Positions 27,841 through 36,893 of a stretch of DNA of 64,000 nt are shown here, one piece after another. The stretch is from positions 1-64,000 of the forward strand of contig CAWFKW010000005.1 of the NCBI GenBank assembly GCA_963816535.1. Reading direction: 5' to 3'. The translations under genes and the position numbers were made by a program. The notes under the pieces were generated by a model. The model was given only the letters and a program-made list of their open reading frames with translations. It was not told the origin of the DNA and did not search any database. Source of the DNA: CAWFKW01 sp963816535 (GTDB taxonomy: Bacteria; Bacteroidota; Ignavibacteria; Tepidaquicellales; OLB5). Numbering within the stretch: the first letter of the stretch is position 1; each line of letters opens with the position of its first letter.

Positions 27841-29195
27841 AAATAATTCAAAACCCGGGAACCATTTCAAGTCCCCGGGTTTTAAACGAAAAATATTAGC
27901 GCCAGGACCGACTTTAACAGCATACTAAGCTGTCAGTCATCAATCCATTATAAAAGCTATTTTATAAGCAGCATCTTCTTGGATTCCGTAAAGTCGCCTG
28001 CAGTGATCCTGTAGAAGTACACTCCGCTTGCCAGCGATGATGCGTTAAAATTAACCGAGTACTTGCCGGCCGGTTTAACTTCATTCACCAGCGTTGCAAC
28101 TTCGCGGCCCAGAATGTCAAATACTACCATGCTGACCAGTCCTGCTTTAGGAAGTTCGTATGCTATTTTCGTGCTTGGGTTGAACGGATTCGGATAATTC
28201 TGCTCAAGCCTGTATATGTTCGGAATGCCGTTGCCGTTTGAACTGATGCCTACAAGAGAATCAACGTTAATTCTGATTATCTTGCCGCTATCTCCAACCG
28301 CCCAGCCTATGCCGCATCCATTGTTAAGCGTAGCTACATCGACTCCCCATAAGCCCTTGGTATCAACAAAAGCCAGCGACCAGTTTGTGCCGCCGTTTGT
28401 GGTTGCATAAAGACTGTCTCCGCGTGTGTACCAGTAATATGTGCTGTTGGCGCCGCTCAATCCTGTTATATTTCCGGTTCCCGGAGCGCTGAGAAGGGTA
28501 TAAGTGGCCCCGCCGTTGGTAGTTTTGTTGAGAGTCTCGCCCCCTGCAAGCCCGTTATTTGCATCATTAAAATGCATGCAATATGAATCTAAGAATGTAG
28601 TCACGCCTGGAGACCAGCTCACTCCTGCATTAGTTGTATGATAGATCTTGGTATTGTTGGTGCCATACCAGATATTTGTTCCCTTAACTTTTATGGCATT
28701 ATTCCACCCGGCTTCTGAGCCAACCTGTGGCACATACAAACCGGTTGAATCCCAGTTCAAGCCTCCGTTTGTGGTTCTCCACAGAGACCATCTGCCGCCA
28801 ACAGGATCGCCGTATGCAAACCCTGTGTTAACATTAGTAAACACAATGCCGTCGATGAAACCGCCTGCCTGGGTAAACACCTGGGTCCAGTTTGTTCCCC
28901 CGTTCGTCGTCCTGTAAATATTGGTCGCCGAGGGCGATGTTGTCAGCCATGCATTATTTGCGTCAACCGCGGTTATGTTATAAACATCTCCTGATATAAC
29001 GCCTGTATTCGGATTTGCGTTTGTCCACGTAGCGCCGCCGTCCGTAGTTCTTCTCACAGTTGCTGTAGCGCCTGCTACCCATCCTATATAAGGACTGACA
29101 GCGCTTACCGCCTGAAACAGCACCGTTGCATTTGAAAGCTGGTGAGCATATGTGTGAACGCAGGTGACGGGTGTTACCGCGGATACATCGATACC
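27841..29195. repeat. Long direct repeat, block A copy 1 (1355 bp)
   Basis: Identical, as far as can be read by eye, to 30091-31445. It covers the terminator, the 3' flank and the last roughly 410 codons of the first sorting-tag gene. Identity ends sharply at ATACC. Confidence 0.9.
27850..27883 (-). terminator. Terminator of sorting-tag gene copy 1
   Basis: Perfect 10-bp inverted repeat AAAACCCGGG / CCCGGGTTTT with a 14-base loop, 74 bases after the stop of the minus-strand gene. An exact copy follows the second gene. Confidence 0.7.
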
Positions 29196-29801
29196 TGTAT
29201 TAGTTGTATAATTTATGGAATTACCCCAAGGGTGCGGACATGATACAGGCGACAAAGGTCCTGCATGTCGCTTTGTTCCGCTAACCAGAGATGAATAACA
29301 AACTCCGATTCCTGTTCCTGAATACCCGCATTGCGTGATCTGAACAACAAGACTGAGAGTAGGATTATAATTAAACGGCACGTCAAGAGGAATTGCAAAG
29401 AATTGACCAGCTGTGCCGGAAAGATTTGCATTAGTATGGTCATATACAGTCGTCATGGTTCCTGTATACCAGGCGCCTGTCGGCAGATCAACATCTGTAG
29501 TTTGGCCCATAGTTATAGTTAAGCTGGTGTATGTCGGGCTGCCTGTTGTTGCCGCCTGAATGTATAATGTGGTTATGTTCCCTGATGGGGCAGGAGTTGG
29601 ATTAGCAAAAGCCCCTGCTAGGTAAAGCGTTTGAATAGTTTTTCCTGTTGCCGAGTTAATGTTAAATGGGAAAGCGTTGTTTGTCCCGGTTGTATTATAG
29701 TTATAATACTGCGGCTGCGCCATTGTGGCGCCGACAAATGCAATCATAAGAACAAAAATCAACGCTGCATTCTTGAATCGTAAGCTGTTAAATGTTTTCA
29801 T
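27957..29801 (-). CDS. Secreted beta-propeller protein with C-terminal sorting domain, copy 1
   Basis: A protein of 614 residues starting MKTFNSLRFKNAAL with a signal peptide ending at ATMAQ. The frame is open 45 codons further upstream, but the signal peptide fixes the start. Residues about 30-200 form a variable domain (SGNITTLYIQAATTG, YTSLTITMGQT). Next come YCF48/BNR-like propeller repeats with TTDGGATW, TTNGGTNW and TTNGGLNW. The end is a sorting domain of the T9SS type (LEQNYPNPFNPSTKIAYELP, then ASGVYFYRITAGDF). It is predicted to be exported across the outer membrane. The leader, signal peptide and last 410 residues match the next gene; the domain between does not. Confidence 0.8.
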   Translation of the reverse strand: MKTFNSLRFKNAALIFVLMIAFVGATMAQPQYYNYNTTGTNNAFPFNINSATGKTIQTLYLAGAFANPTPAPSGNITTLYIQAATTGSPTYTSLTITMGQTTDVDLPTGAWYTGTMTTVYDHTNANLSGTAGQFFAIPLDVPFNYNPTLSLVVQITQCGYSGTGIGVCYSSLVSGTKRHAGPLSPVSCPHPWGNSINYTTNTGIDVSAVTPVTCVHTYAHQLSNATVLFQAVSAVSPYIGWVAGATATVRRTTDGGATWTNANPNTGVISGDVYNITAVDANNAWLTTSPSATNIYRTTNGGTNWTQVFTQAGGFIDGIVFTNVNTGFAYGDPVGGRWSLWRTTNGGLNWDSTGLYVPQVGSEAGWNNAIKVKGTNIWYGTNNTKIYHTTNAGVSWSPGVTTFLDSYCMHFNDANNGLAGGETLNKTTNGGATYTLLSAPGTGNITGLSGANSTYYWYTRGDSLYATTNGGTNWSLAFVDTKGLWGVDVATLNNGCGIGWAVGDSGKIIRINVDSLVGISSNGNGIPNIYRLEQNYPNPFNPSTKIAYELPKAGLVSMVVFDILGREVATLVNEVKPAGKYSVNFNASSLASGVYFYRITAGDFTESKKMLLIK

Positions 29802-30012
29802 AACATTAATTATTTGATTTGAGAAATGATTTGAATTGAGAATCCTTGTTGCATAATTTGAAAAACTATTTTTCCAACAGAATCCAAACAATCCTGAAAT
29901 GCTGAGAGAAGATGGTAATAGTCCCGGCAAATCCAAGACTGATTAACAAGTGAACATTGATTGGTGTGATTATAAAATTGAAATAAATGCAAATAAAATC
30001 AAGTGTTTTCTT
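29691..30012. repeat. Long direct repeat, block B copy 1 (322 bp)
   Basis: Covers the signal-peptide codons and about 210 bases of upstream leader. It matches 31926-32247 with two single-base differences (ACTATTTTT/ATTATTTTT and AAGACTGATT/AAGACCGATT). Confidence 0.9.
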
Positions 30013-30206
30013 TACCACAAATCTAAGGAAATTGATAGCCCTTTCTCTGTTGGCAGAATTGGCTTCTTATACGCTATTTAAAAAAACCGGAAATAATTCA
30101 AAACCCGGGAACCATTTCAAGTCCCCGGGTTTTAAACGAAAAATATTAGCGCCAGGACCGACTTTAACAGCATACTAAGCTGTCAGTCATCAATCCATTA
30201 TAAAAG
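29802..30206. other. Leader of copy 1, spacer and 3' flank of copy 2
   Basis: From the copy 1 start codon, the first 211 bases (to 30012) are a leader conserved with copy 2. Then come 78 unique bases (30013-30090) and the 3' flank of copy 2 with its terminator. The leader stays open in the gene's frame for 45 codons in both copies, which may be chance. No separate gene was seen. Confidence 0.6.
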
Positions 30207-31445
30207 CTATTTTATAAGCAGCATCTTCTTGGATTCCGTAAAGTCGCCTGCAGTGATCCTGTAGAAGTACACTCCGCTTGCCAGCGATGATGCGTTAAAA
30301 TTAACCGAGTACTTGCCGGCCGGTTTAACTTCATTCACCAGCGTTGCAACTTCGCGGCCCAGAATGTCAAATACTACCATGCTGACCAGTCCTGCTTTAG
30401 GAAGTTCGTATGCTATTTTCGTGCTTGGGTTGAACGGATTCGGATAATTCTGCTCAAGCCTGTATATGTTCGGAATGCCGTTGCCGTTTGAACTGATGCC
30501 TACAAGAGAATCAACGTTAATTCTGATTATCTTGCCGCTATCTCCAACCGCCCAGCCTATGCCGCATCCATTGTTAAGCGTAGCTACATCGACTCCCCAT
30601 AAGCCCTTGGTATCAACAAAAGCCAGCGACCAGTTTGTGCCGCCGTTTGTGGTTGCATAAAGACTGTCTCCGCGTGTGTACCAGTAATATGTGCTGTTGG
30701 CGCCGCTCAATCCTGTTATATTTCCGGTTCCCGGAGCGCTGAGAAGGGTATAAGTGGCCCCGCCGTTGGTAGTTTTGTTGAGAGTCTCGCCCCCTGCAAG
30801 CCCGTTATTTGCATCATTAAAATGCATGCAATATGAATCTAAGAATGTAGTCACGCCTGGAGACCAGCTCACTCCTGCATTAGTTGTATGATAGATCTTG
30901 GTATTGTTGGTGCCATACCAGATATTTGTTCCCTTAACTTTTATGGCATTATTCCACCCGGCTTCTGAGCCAACCTGTGGCACATACAAACCGGTTGAAT
31001 CCCAGTTCAAGCCTCCGTTTGTGGTTCTCCACAGAGACCATCTGCCGCCAACAGGATCGCCGTATGCAAACCCTGTGTTAACATTAGTAAACACAATGCC
31101 GTCGATGAAACCGCCTGCCTGGGTAAACACCTGGGTCCAGTTTGTTCCCCCGTTCGTCGTCCTGTAAATATTGGTCGCCGAGGGCGATGTTGTCAGCCAT
31201 GCATTATTTGCGTCAACCGCGGTTATGTTATAAACATCTCCTGATATAACGCCTGTATTCGGATTTGCGTTTGTCCACGTAGCGCCGCCGTCCGTAGTTC
31301 TTCTCACAGTTGCTGTAGCGCCTGCTACCCATCCTATATAAGGACTGACAGCGCTTACCGCCTGAAACAGCACCGTTGCATTTGAAAGCTGGTGAGCATA
31401 TGTGTGAACGCAGGTGACGGGTGTTACCGCGGATACATCGATACC
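30091..31445. repeat. Long direct repeat, block A copy 2 (1355 bp)
   Basis: The second copy of the block at 27841-29195, offset by exactly 2250 bases. No mismatch was found on line-by-line comparison. Confidence 0.9.
30100..30133 (-). terminator. Terminator of sorting-tag gene copy 2
   Basis: Exact copy of the hairpin at 27850-27883. Because it lies between the two genes in their direction of transcription, each gene is probably its own unit. Confidence 0.7.
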
Positions 31446-32036
31446 AAGGTTGGCAAGCTGAGTGCCCTGGCCCTGGTAAATATAATTGCAGCCTCCTGCG
31501 GTTTGATTATAAGTTCTCCTGTTCCCGGTAAGAAGAGTATTGTAAATAGTCATGCCTGTTGCTGTTGCACCGCATTGATCAACCTCAATAACTAAACTCA
31601 TAGAAGTATCATAATAAAACGGATGGTCAAGAGTGATTTGCATAAACGTGCCAGCCACAGATGTTAATTGTTGCGATGGGTGAAAATATACTGTGTCCAG
31701 CTGGCCAACGTAAAAAGCCCCCGCCGGTAATGTAGTTATATTCGAGAGACCCATCTTTATGGTTAAGTTTGTAAATGTTATTGTTGCAGAGGCGCATGTG
31801 AAATAAATCGATGTAATATTCCCCGAAGGGGGCCGGGTTGGTTGATTAATTTCACCCGGCAAATAAAGTTCCTGCACAACTTTGCCTGCAACAACGCTGA
31901 ATGGAAATGCGTTGCCATTCAGTTGTGTATTATAGTTATAATACTGCGGCTGCGCCATTGTGGCGCCGACAAATGCAATCATAAGAACAAAAATCAACGC
32001 TGCATTCTTGAATCGTAAGCTGTTAAATGTTTTCAT
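30207..32036 (-). CDS. Secreted beta-propeller protein with C-terminal sorting domain, copy 2
   Basis: A protein of 609 residues with the same signal peptide, TTNGG-type propeller repeats and YPNPFNPST sorting tail as copy 1. The domain after the signal peptide (about 30-195) differs: SGNITSIYFTCASATITF, FTNLTIKMGLSNITTL, YYDTSMSLVIEVDQCG. It aligns along its length with that of copy 1 (SGNIT, LTIKMG/LTITMG, SLVxxxxQCG) at perhaps 35-40% identity by eye, so it is the same fold with a different surface. The start is ATG 32036. Confidence 0.8.
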   Translation of the reverse strand: MKTFNSLRFKNAALIFVLMIAFVGATMAQPQYYNYNTQLNGNAFPFSVVAGKVVQELYLPGEINQPTRPPSGNITSIYFTCASATITFTNLTIKMGLSNITTLPAGAFYVGQLDTVYFHPSQQLTSVAGTFMQITLDHPFYYDTSMSLVIEVDQCGATATGMTIYNTLLTGNRRTYNQTAGGCNYIYQGQGTQLANLGIDVSAVTPVTCVHTYAHQLSNATVLFQAVSAVSPYIGWVAGATATVRRTTDGGATWTNANPNTGVISGDVYNITAVDANNAWLTTSPSATNIYRTTNGGTNWTQVFTQAGGFIDGIVFTNVNTGFAYGDPVGGRWSLWRTTNGGLNWDSTGLYVPQVGSEAGWNNAIKVKGTNIWYGTNNTKIYHTTNAGVSWSPGVTTFLDSYCMHFNDANNGLAGGETLNKTTNGGATYTLLSAPGTGNITGLSGANSTYYWYTRGDSLYATTNGGTNWSLAFVDTKGLWGVDVATLNNGCGIGWAVGDSGKIIRINVDSLVGISSNGNGIPNIYRLEQNYPNPFNPSTKIAYELPKAGLVSMVVFDILGREVATLVNEVKPAGKYSVNFNASSLASGVYFYRITAGDFTESKKMLLIK

Positions 32037-32247
32037 AACATTAATTATTTGATTTGAGAAATGATTTGAATTGAGAATCCTTGTTGCATAATTTGAAAAA
32101 TTATTTTTCCAACAGAATCCAAACAATCCTGAAATGCTGAGAGAAGATGGTAATAGTCCCGGCAAATCCAAGACCGATTAACAAGTGAACATTGATTGGT
32201 GTGATTATAAAATTGAAATAAATGCAAATAAAATCAAGTGTTTTCTT
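31926..32247. repeat. Long direct repeat, block B copy 2 (322 bp)
   Basis: The second copy of 29691-30012. Homology ends abruptly after GTTTTCTT on the promoter side. Confidence 0.9.
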
Positions 32248-32610
32248 GATATTTCACATTCATAATAAGTGTATTTGGCGTTGCGATTTTAGCTAACGAA
32301 ATCGAGCATAAGAATGGCGATTCAGATGAGGAATATCCAATCTAGTCCTAATGGGAAGTTTCAAACAATTCCGTATGCTCTGCAGGCGGAAATCCAAACT
32401 TGCTGTAATTAAGGCTGATCTTCTCCCGATTATCATCATTATCGCCGTTAAATAAACAAAGAATCGCTTCGGCAGCCGGAAGCAATAATATTGGGCTTAA
32501 TTTGTGAATGCGCTGTAATTATAAGAAAGATAAAAAACATTAAAAATACCGGATGGATAAAAATAATTGTTTTTCATATTTTGGAAAATTACAATTTAAT
32601 TATAAAATTT
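32248..32610. other. Non-coding stretch upstream of copy 2
   Basis: These 363 bases separate the copy 2 leader from the end of the BTRD1-like gene. No convincing coding frame, hairpin terminator or repeat was seen. A promoter for copy 2 should lie near its left part, but no clear box was found. Confidence 0.5.
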
Positions 32611-34146
32611 CTAGAGCGGTTTGTCAGTTACGCCCAAGCGCCATACGGCATTCATCATTATTTCACCATTCTTAGTTGTATATGTGTCAAGAATATATAA
32701 GCGCCAGCCTTCAGGCCATAATTCGTCATATTTCTTTTTATAGTCATCATAGCTTACTCCATATACCTGCTTTTCAGGCATTTTCCCGCGCCGCCATACT
32801 GCATCACTAAACACCTTACCATTTGCTTTGGAATAAGATTGCAAAATATAAAGTCTCCATCCTTCAGTCCAGATCTTATCGTATTCTTTTTTAATCTCAC
32901 CAAGAGATTTCTTGTATTCTTTTATTTCTTCCGATACGCCGGGCCGCCATACAGCGTTGTATTTCACTTCACCGTTTGATATGTAAGGCTGAAGGCTCTG
33001 AAGCCGCATATTTTGCTTCCATTGCTCGTCATATTGTGCTTTATAGTCGGTAAAAGCGCTTCCGTAGATTTGTGTCTCTCCAAGATTGCCTCTCCGCCAA
33101 ACAGCATTATACAGAGTTTCGTTATTTGAAGTTACATATGACTGCAGTATATACAGACGCCATCCCTGCGGATATAAGCCGTCATATTTACTTTTAAAAT
33201 CATTATATGTGCTGCCGTAAATTTGTTCTTCATCTCCTGTCCACTGTCGCCAAACTGCATTGTAATAAACTTTGCCGTCAGAATTTTCAAAAGATTGAAG
33301 TATATACAGCCTCCAGCCCTGCGGCCAGAGTTCATCATACTTTTTTTTGTAATCAGTAAACAAATATCCGTAGCCCTGAATCTCTTCTGTGCTCGTGAAT
33401 CCGGTAACTGAACATGACCCGTTTTGAGTATTATCTGTAGGTCCGGGCAGCCACCCGAAAGTAAGATTAACCCATGAGCCGCCGAATGTTGATATTCCGT
33501 CCGGGCAACCGTCAACAGCTTCGTCCCACCCAACAGTATTATTAACACCGGGGTCAAGCATTGCCTCGATAACTTCGTGTCCGGTTACCAATTGGTACGG
33601 ACCGGGCGAAACAGGTATCTTACCTTTGACAGGAGCGCCTACACCTGCATCGCGGGGCACAACTCCCCAAAACGCTTCTTCAGATTCAGAGTTGTGAAAT
33701 CCGCCTCCGGGGTTATCCGTTACTGTGAAACCATGAGCAGGGAAAACCATAATCAGCACATCAGGTCCAAATTTCGGAAGGTTTCCGCTTTTCTGATTTT
33801 CGTGAATGATGTTCCTGAGTTCTTTTGTTGAGAGTTCTTTTGGTTCTGCATTAGTGTTTGAAATTGCTTTGGGTCCAGATGAAGCTTCATACACTCCATA
33901 TTGCCATGTAACTGGCTGCTGGCCCGCCGGATTATTATCTCCCGACATATATGCCGTGAGCCCTTTCAGGTAATTTTGCTGTTCACTAATTTCATCATCA
34001 CTCCATTTTCCGTAATACAGCGGGTAAATTTTAAAGGATCTTAGTATTGGTCCGCCGTGATATTGAAGCGGATTATGTCCATCAGCCCGGCAGGAATATG
34101 TGATTGCCATGATACTGATAATACAGATTACAAATGTAAATACCAA
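32611..34146 (-). CDS. Secreted protein with HExxE site and five BTRD1-like tandem repeats
   Basis: At least 511 residues. A hydrophobic signal (VFTFVICIISIMAITYSC) leads into a domain of about 240 residues with HGGPILRSFKIYPLYYGKW and VTGHEVIEAMLDPGVN, an HExxE...DP motif seen in secreted zincin-like proteins. The rest is five repeats of about 50 residues, each with a Y-x3-Y-D-x-x-W and GWRLYILQSY core ending in NAVWR, matching the bacterial tandem repeat domain BTRD1 described in Pfam. TTG 34146 is listed as start, but a strong Shine-Dalgarno at 34165-34170 fits an ATT codon at 34158 better (product then begins (M)SKKLVFTFV). Likely exported; the peptidase role is inferred. Confidence 0.75.
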   Translation of the reverse strand: MVFTFVICIISIMAITYSCRADGHNPLQYHGGPILRSFKIYPLYYGKWSDDEISEQQNYLKGLTAYMSGDNNPAGQQPVTWQYGVYEASSGPKAISNTNAEPKELSTKELRNIIHENQKSGNLPKFGPDVLIMVFPAHGFTVTDNPGGGFHNSESEEAFWGVVPRDAGVGAPVKGKIPVSPGPYQLVTGHEVIEAMLDPGVNNTVGWDEAVDGCPDGISTFGGSWVNLTFGWLPGPTDNTQNGSCSVTGFTSTEEIQGYGYLFTDYKKKYDELWPQGWRLYILQSFENSDGKVYYNAVWRQWTGDEEQIYGSTYNDFKSKYDGLYPQGWRLYILQSYVTSNNETLYNAVWRRGNLGETQIYGSAFTDYKAQYDEQWKQNMRLQSLQPYISNGEVKYNAVWRPGVSEEIKEYKKSLGEIKKEYDKIWTEGWRLYILQSYSKANGKVFSDAVWRRGKMPEKQVYGVSYDDYKKKYDELWPEGWRLYILDTYTTKNGEIMMNAVWRLGVTDKPL

Positions 34147-34164
34147 TTTCTTTGAAATGATACA

Positions 34165-34170
34165 CCTCCT
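34165..34170 (-). promoter_or_regulatory. Strong Shine-Dalgarno favouring a non-canonical ATT start
   Basis: On the minus strand AAGGAGGTGT ends 6 bases before ATT 34158-34156. The in-frame TTG at 34146 is 18 bases away, too far for normal initiation. No ATG occurs near the ideal spacing. Confidence 0.55.
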
Positions 34171-34620
34171 TATAAAATTAAATAATTCCGGATAAGCAGC
34201 GATGAGAAATATTTCTAAAATAATACATTATTTGTTTAAAATCATCTTTTAACTTATGTATATTTAAAGTAATAATTTTTTACCTGAAACTAGAATGATT
34301 TATTGGTATTCTTTTTCTCATGTAGGCGAACCAGCTGATAGGAGACCTATATCCTTTTTTTCCAATAGCAAAGACCTCTTATCTGGGGTAACTGAGGAAT
34401 CAGGTTCATTTAATGTAACACCAAATCATGTTAGAGAGGTTATATCTTCCAGGATTGCTTTTATAAATAATAGAGCTCCCGCATTATCAAATGATTTCTT
34501 CGCTGCAAGTGATCAATTTTGCTCTTATTGAAATCATCAAATTCTTCACCAAAAACATTCTAAAAATATTATTCTGAAGTGTTTGACCTTGAATAAGTTT
34601 CATTTTTCTACCATATTTGT
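34171..34620. other. Intergenic region before tRNA-Lys
   Basis: About 450 AT-rich bases. A 78-codon plus-strand frame (34295-34531) has no ribosome-binding site and no recognisable family, so it is not called a gene. Promoters for the BTRD1-like gene (leftward) and the tRNA (rightward) should lie here, but none is clear. Confidence 0.5.
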
Positions 34621-34622
34621 GG

Positions 34623-34695
34623 GCACCCTTAGCTCAGTTGGTAGAGCAAATGACTCTTAATCATTGGGTCGGGGGTTCGAGTCCCCCAGGGTGCA
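34623..34695 (+). tRNA. tRNA-Lys (anticodon CTT)
   Basis: The cloverleaf folds: acceptor GCACCCT / AGGGTGC, D-arm GCTC / GAGC, anticodon stem AATGA / TCATT with loop CTCTTAA (anticodon CTT), and T-arm GGGGG-TTCGAGT-CCCCC. Discriminator base A. The 3' CCA is not encoded. Confidence 0.95.
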
Positions 34696-34746
34696 CAAAA
34701 AAAGTCTGCTAAAATGGCAGGCTTTTGCGTTATTAAACGCTATTAA

Positions 34747-35160
34747 TTATCTAATAATTATATAACTTACCTGCGCCACAGCCACAAGTTTTCCTGCTTG
34801 GTCAAAAATATCAATTGCGACCGGACATAGCGTTCTTCCGGGTTTTATGATATTGGCAGATGCCTTCACGCCAGTTTTACATGGAGCAAGGAACCTGATA
34901 TTCATATCAGTTGTGGCGATAGTTTTATCCGCTCCGATAAGAGTTAGAATCGCAAATGCGGAAATTGAATCTGCTATAGTCATTAGCAGTCCTCCGTGAA
35001 AGGTCTCATAAATTCCATCGTATATCTTGTTACGGGGAACGTAAGCTCTGCACTTTCCGTTTCTCAGTTCTTCTATTTCAAAATTCAGAGTGTCAAATAT
35101 CGGGATTTTCCTGATTCGTTCTAAAACCCCGATATTAATAAGATCTGCTTCTTCGGCCAT
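34747..35160 (-). CDS. PaaI-like hotdog thioesterase
   Basis: A protein of 137 residues with the hotdog signature HGGLLMTIADSISAFA and the later TTDMNIRFLAPCKTG, as in PaaI/YdiI acyl-CoA thioesterases. It hydrolyses an acyl- or aryl-CoA thioester; the substrate is unknown. It stands alone, divergent from the solute-binding lipoprotein gene. Confidence 0.88.
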   Translation of the reverse strand: MAEEADLINIGVLERIRKIPIFDTLNFEIEELRNGKCRAYVPRNKIYDGIYETFHGGLLMTIADSISAFAILTLIGADKTIATTDMNIRFLAPCKTGVKASANIIKPGRTLCPVAIDIFDQAGKLVAVAQVSYIIIR

Positions 35161-35231
35161 TGGTCAATTGTTTAATGTATTTTTTGAGTTGTTAAATTAT
35201 TATAATTAAACTTAATAATTATTCAAATGAT

Positions 35232-36884
35232 ATGAAATTGAGATTTGCTGTATTGCTATTTGCGGTTTATTTTACCGGATGCTCAAAGAAAGAAACGTCG
35301 GATAAGATATTCAGGTATAACGAGCCAAATGGGATCGAGAGCTTAGACCCAATAACTGCGAATAACTACCCTGCAATTCATGTGCTGATAAATACCTGCG
35401 AGGGTCTTGTTTGGTATGATAAAGAGGCTAAGCTTCAGCCGCTGCTTGCAAGGAGCTATGAAATTTCTTCTGACGGAAAGATGTACACCTTTCATTTGAG
35501 GAATGACGTCTATTTTCAGGACGATGATTGTTTCCCCGATAAAAAGGGGAGGAAGGTCGCAGCTTCAGATTTTAAATATTGTTATGAAAGAGTATGCAAT
35601 CCAAAGGTTAAGACCAGGGGCTTATGGGTTTACCGCGATAAAGTAGTAGGCGCCGATGATTATTCAAAGAACCCGGAGGATGTGAAAGAGATAAAAGGGT
35701 TTGAAGCGCTTAATGATTCAACTTTCAGGATCGATCTGGTTGAACCGTTCGCCCCCTTTTTGAGCATACTTACAATGCCGTATGGTTACGTTTATCCCAA
35801 GGAGGCTGTAGATTTCTACAAGGAAAATTTTGGGTTCCATATTGTAAGCACCGGCCCGTTTAAATTTGTAAAATGGGATATCGATAAAGAACTGGTCTGC
35901 GTAAAAAATAATAATTATTGGGGCTCCGATGAGAGCGGAAATAAGCTTCCATTAATCGACGGGTTTACGGTTTCTTTTATACGCAGTCCTGAAACTGAAT
36001 TCCTGGATTTTAAAGATAAGAAGCTGGACTTCCAGAAACCGACAATAGATGTATACGGGCAAATAACTGATGAGAACGGAAACCTTAAGCCCGGATACGA
36101 TTTTGATCTCATAAAGCAGCCATACCTGAATACAGTTTATCTTTGTACAATGTTAAGCGCTAATAAGGAAGGCGGAAAGAATAATCCGCTGCGCGATAAT
36201 GTTAAGCTCCGCAAAGCGCTTAATTATGCGATAGATAGGGATAAAATTGTGAAATTTGTCCTGAGGGGTAAAGGAACGCCCGGCGTAAACGGGCCCCTCC
36301 CAAAGGGGATGCCGGGTTTTTCGGATTCAGTGAAAGGATACAGATACGACAGGGATATGGCCGTTAAGCTTCTTGCTGAGTCAGGGTACCCGGGCGGGAA
36401 AGGACTAAGCCTGAAGCTGGTTTTCCATAACGATGAATCGCAGCGCGAATTATGCGAGGCCATACAGGCGCAGTTCAGAGATATCGGCGTCGATCTGCAA
36501 ATCGAAGAAATGCTTGGCGCCGCGCACCGTTCGGCCCAGAACGAAGGTAAGCTCACTTTCTGGCGGGCTAACTGGGGCGCGGATTATTACGACCCGGAAA
36601 ATTATTACGCTCTTTTTTACAGCAAGAATGAAACGCCTATTGGACCGAACACGTCATGTTACAAAAACGCAAAAGTAGATTCTCTTTATGAGCTTGGACT
36701 GAAGTTGACCGATTTTGGCGAACGTATGAAAGTATACCGTGAGATAGATAAAATAATATTCGAAGATTCTCCGTGGATGATAGTTTATTATAACCAGTTT
36801 ATTTACCTGAAACAAAAGGATGTTGAAGGAATGTACGTTGACGGGCTGGGAATAATTAATCTGAAGTATTGTAGGATGAATTAA
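35232..36884 (+). CDS. ABC transporter solute-binding lipoprotein, family 5 (peptide/oligopeptide type)
   Basis: A protein of 550 residues with a lipoprotein signal and lipobox ending at Cys17 (VYFTGCSKKE). Family 5 features include the start RYNEPNGIESLDPITAN, LARSYEISSDGKMYTFHLR and VKLRKALNYAIDRDKIVKFV. It probably binds peptides or another small solute at the cell surface. The permease and ATPase genes are not adjacent, so it is an orphan receptor here. It converges on the ppx/gppA gene with a 9-base gap. Confidence 0.9.
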   Translation: MKLRFAVLLFAVYFTGCSKKETSDKIFRYNEPNGIESLDPITANNYPAIHVLINTCEGLVWYDKEAKLQPLLARSYEISSDGKMYTFHLRNDVYFQDDDCFPDKKGRKVAASDFKYCYERVCNPKVKTRGLWVYRDKVVGADDYSKNPEDVKEIKGFEALNDSTFRIDLVEPFAPFLSILTMPYGYVYPKEAVDFYKENFGFHIVSTGPFKFVKWDIDKELVCVKNNNYWGSDESGNKLPLIDGFTVSFIRSPETEFLDFKDKKLDFQKPTIDVYGQITDENGNLKPGYDFDLIKQPYLNTVYLCTMLSANKEGGKNNPLRDNVKLRKALNYAIDRDKIVKFVLRGKGTPGVNGPLPKGMPGFSDSVKGYRYDRDMAVKLLAESGYPGGKGLSLKLVFHNDESQRELCEAIQAQFRDIGVDLQIEEMLGAAHRSAQNEGKLTFWRANWGADYYDPENYYALFYSKNETPIGPNTSCYKNAKVDSLYELGLKLTDFGERMKVYREIDKIIFEDSPWMIVYYNQFIYLKQKDVEGMYVDGLGIINLKYCRMN

Positions 36885-36893
36885 GAGCTGAAG

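Noticed and set aside
28216..29522. Plus-strand frames inside the sorting-tag genes
   Set aside because: They repeat exactly in both copies only because the minus-strand genes are duplicated, and they have no protein-like features.
34295..34531. 78-codon plus-strand frame upstream of the tRNA
   Set aside because: No ribosome-binding site, no recognisable family and no supporting context.
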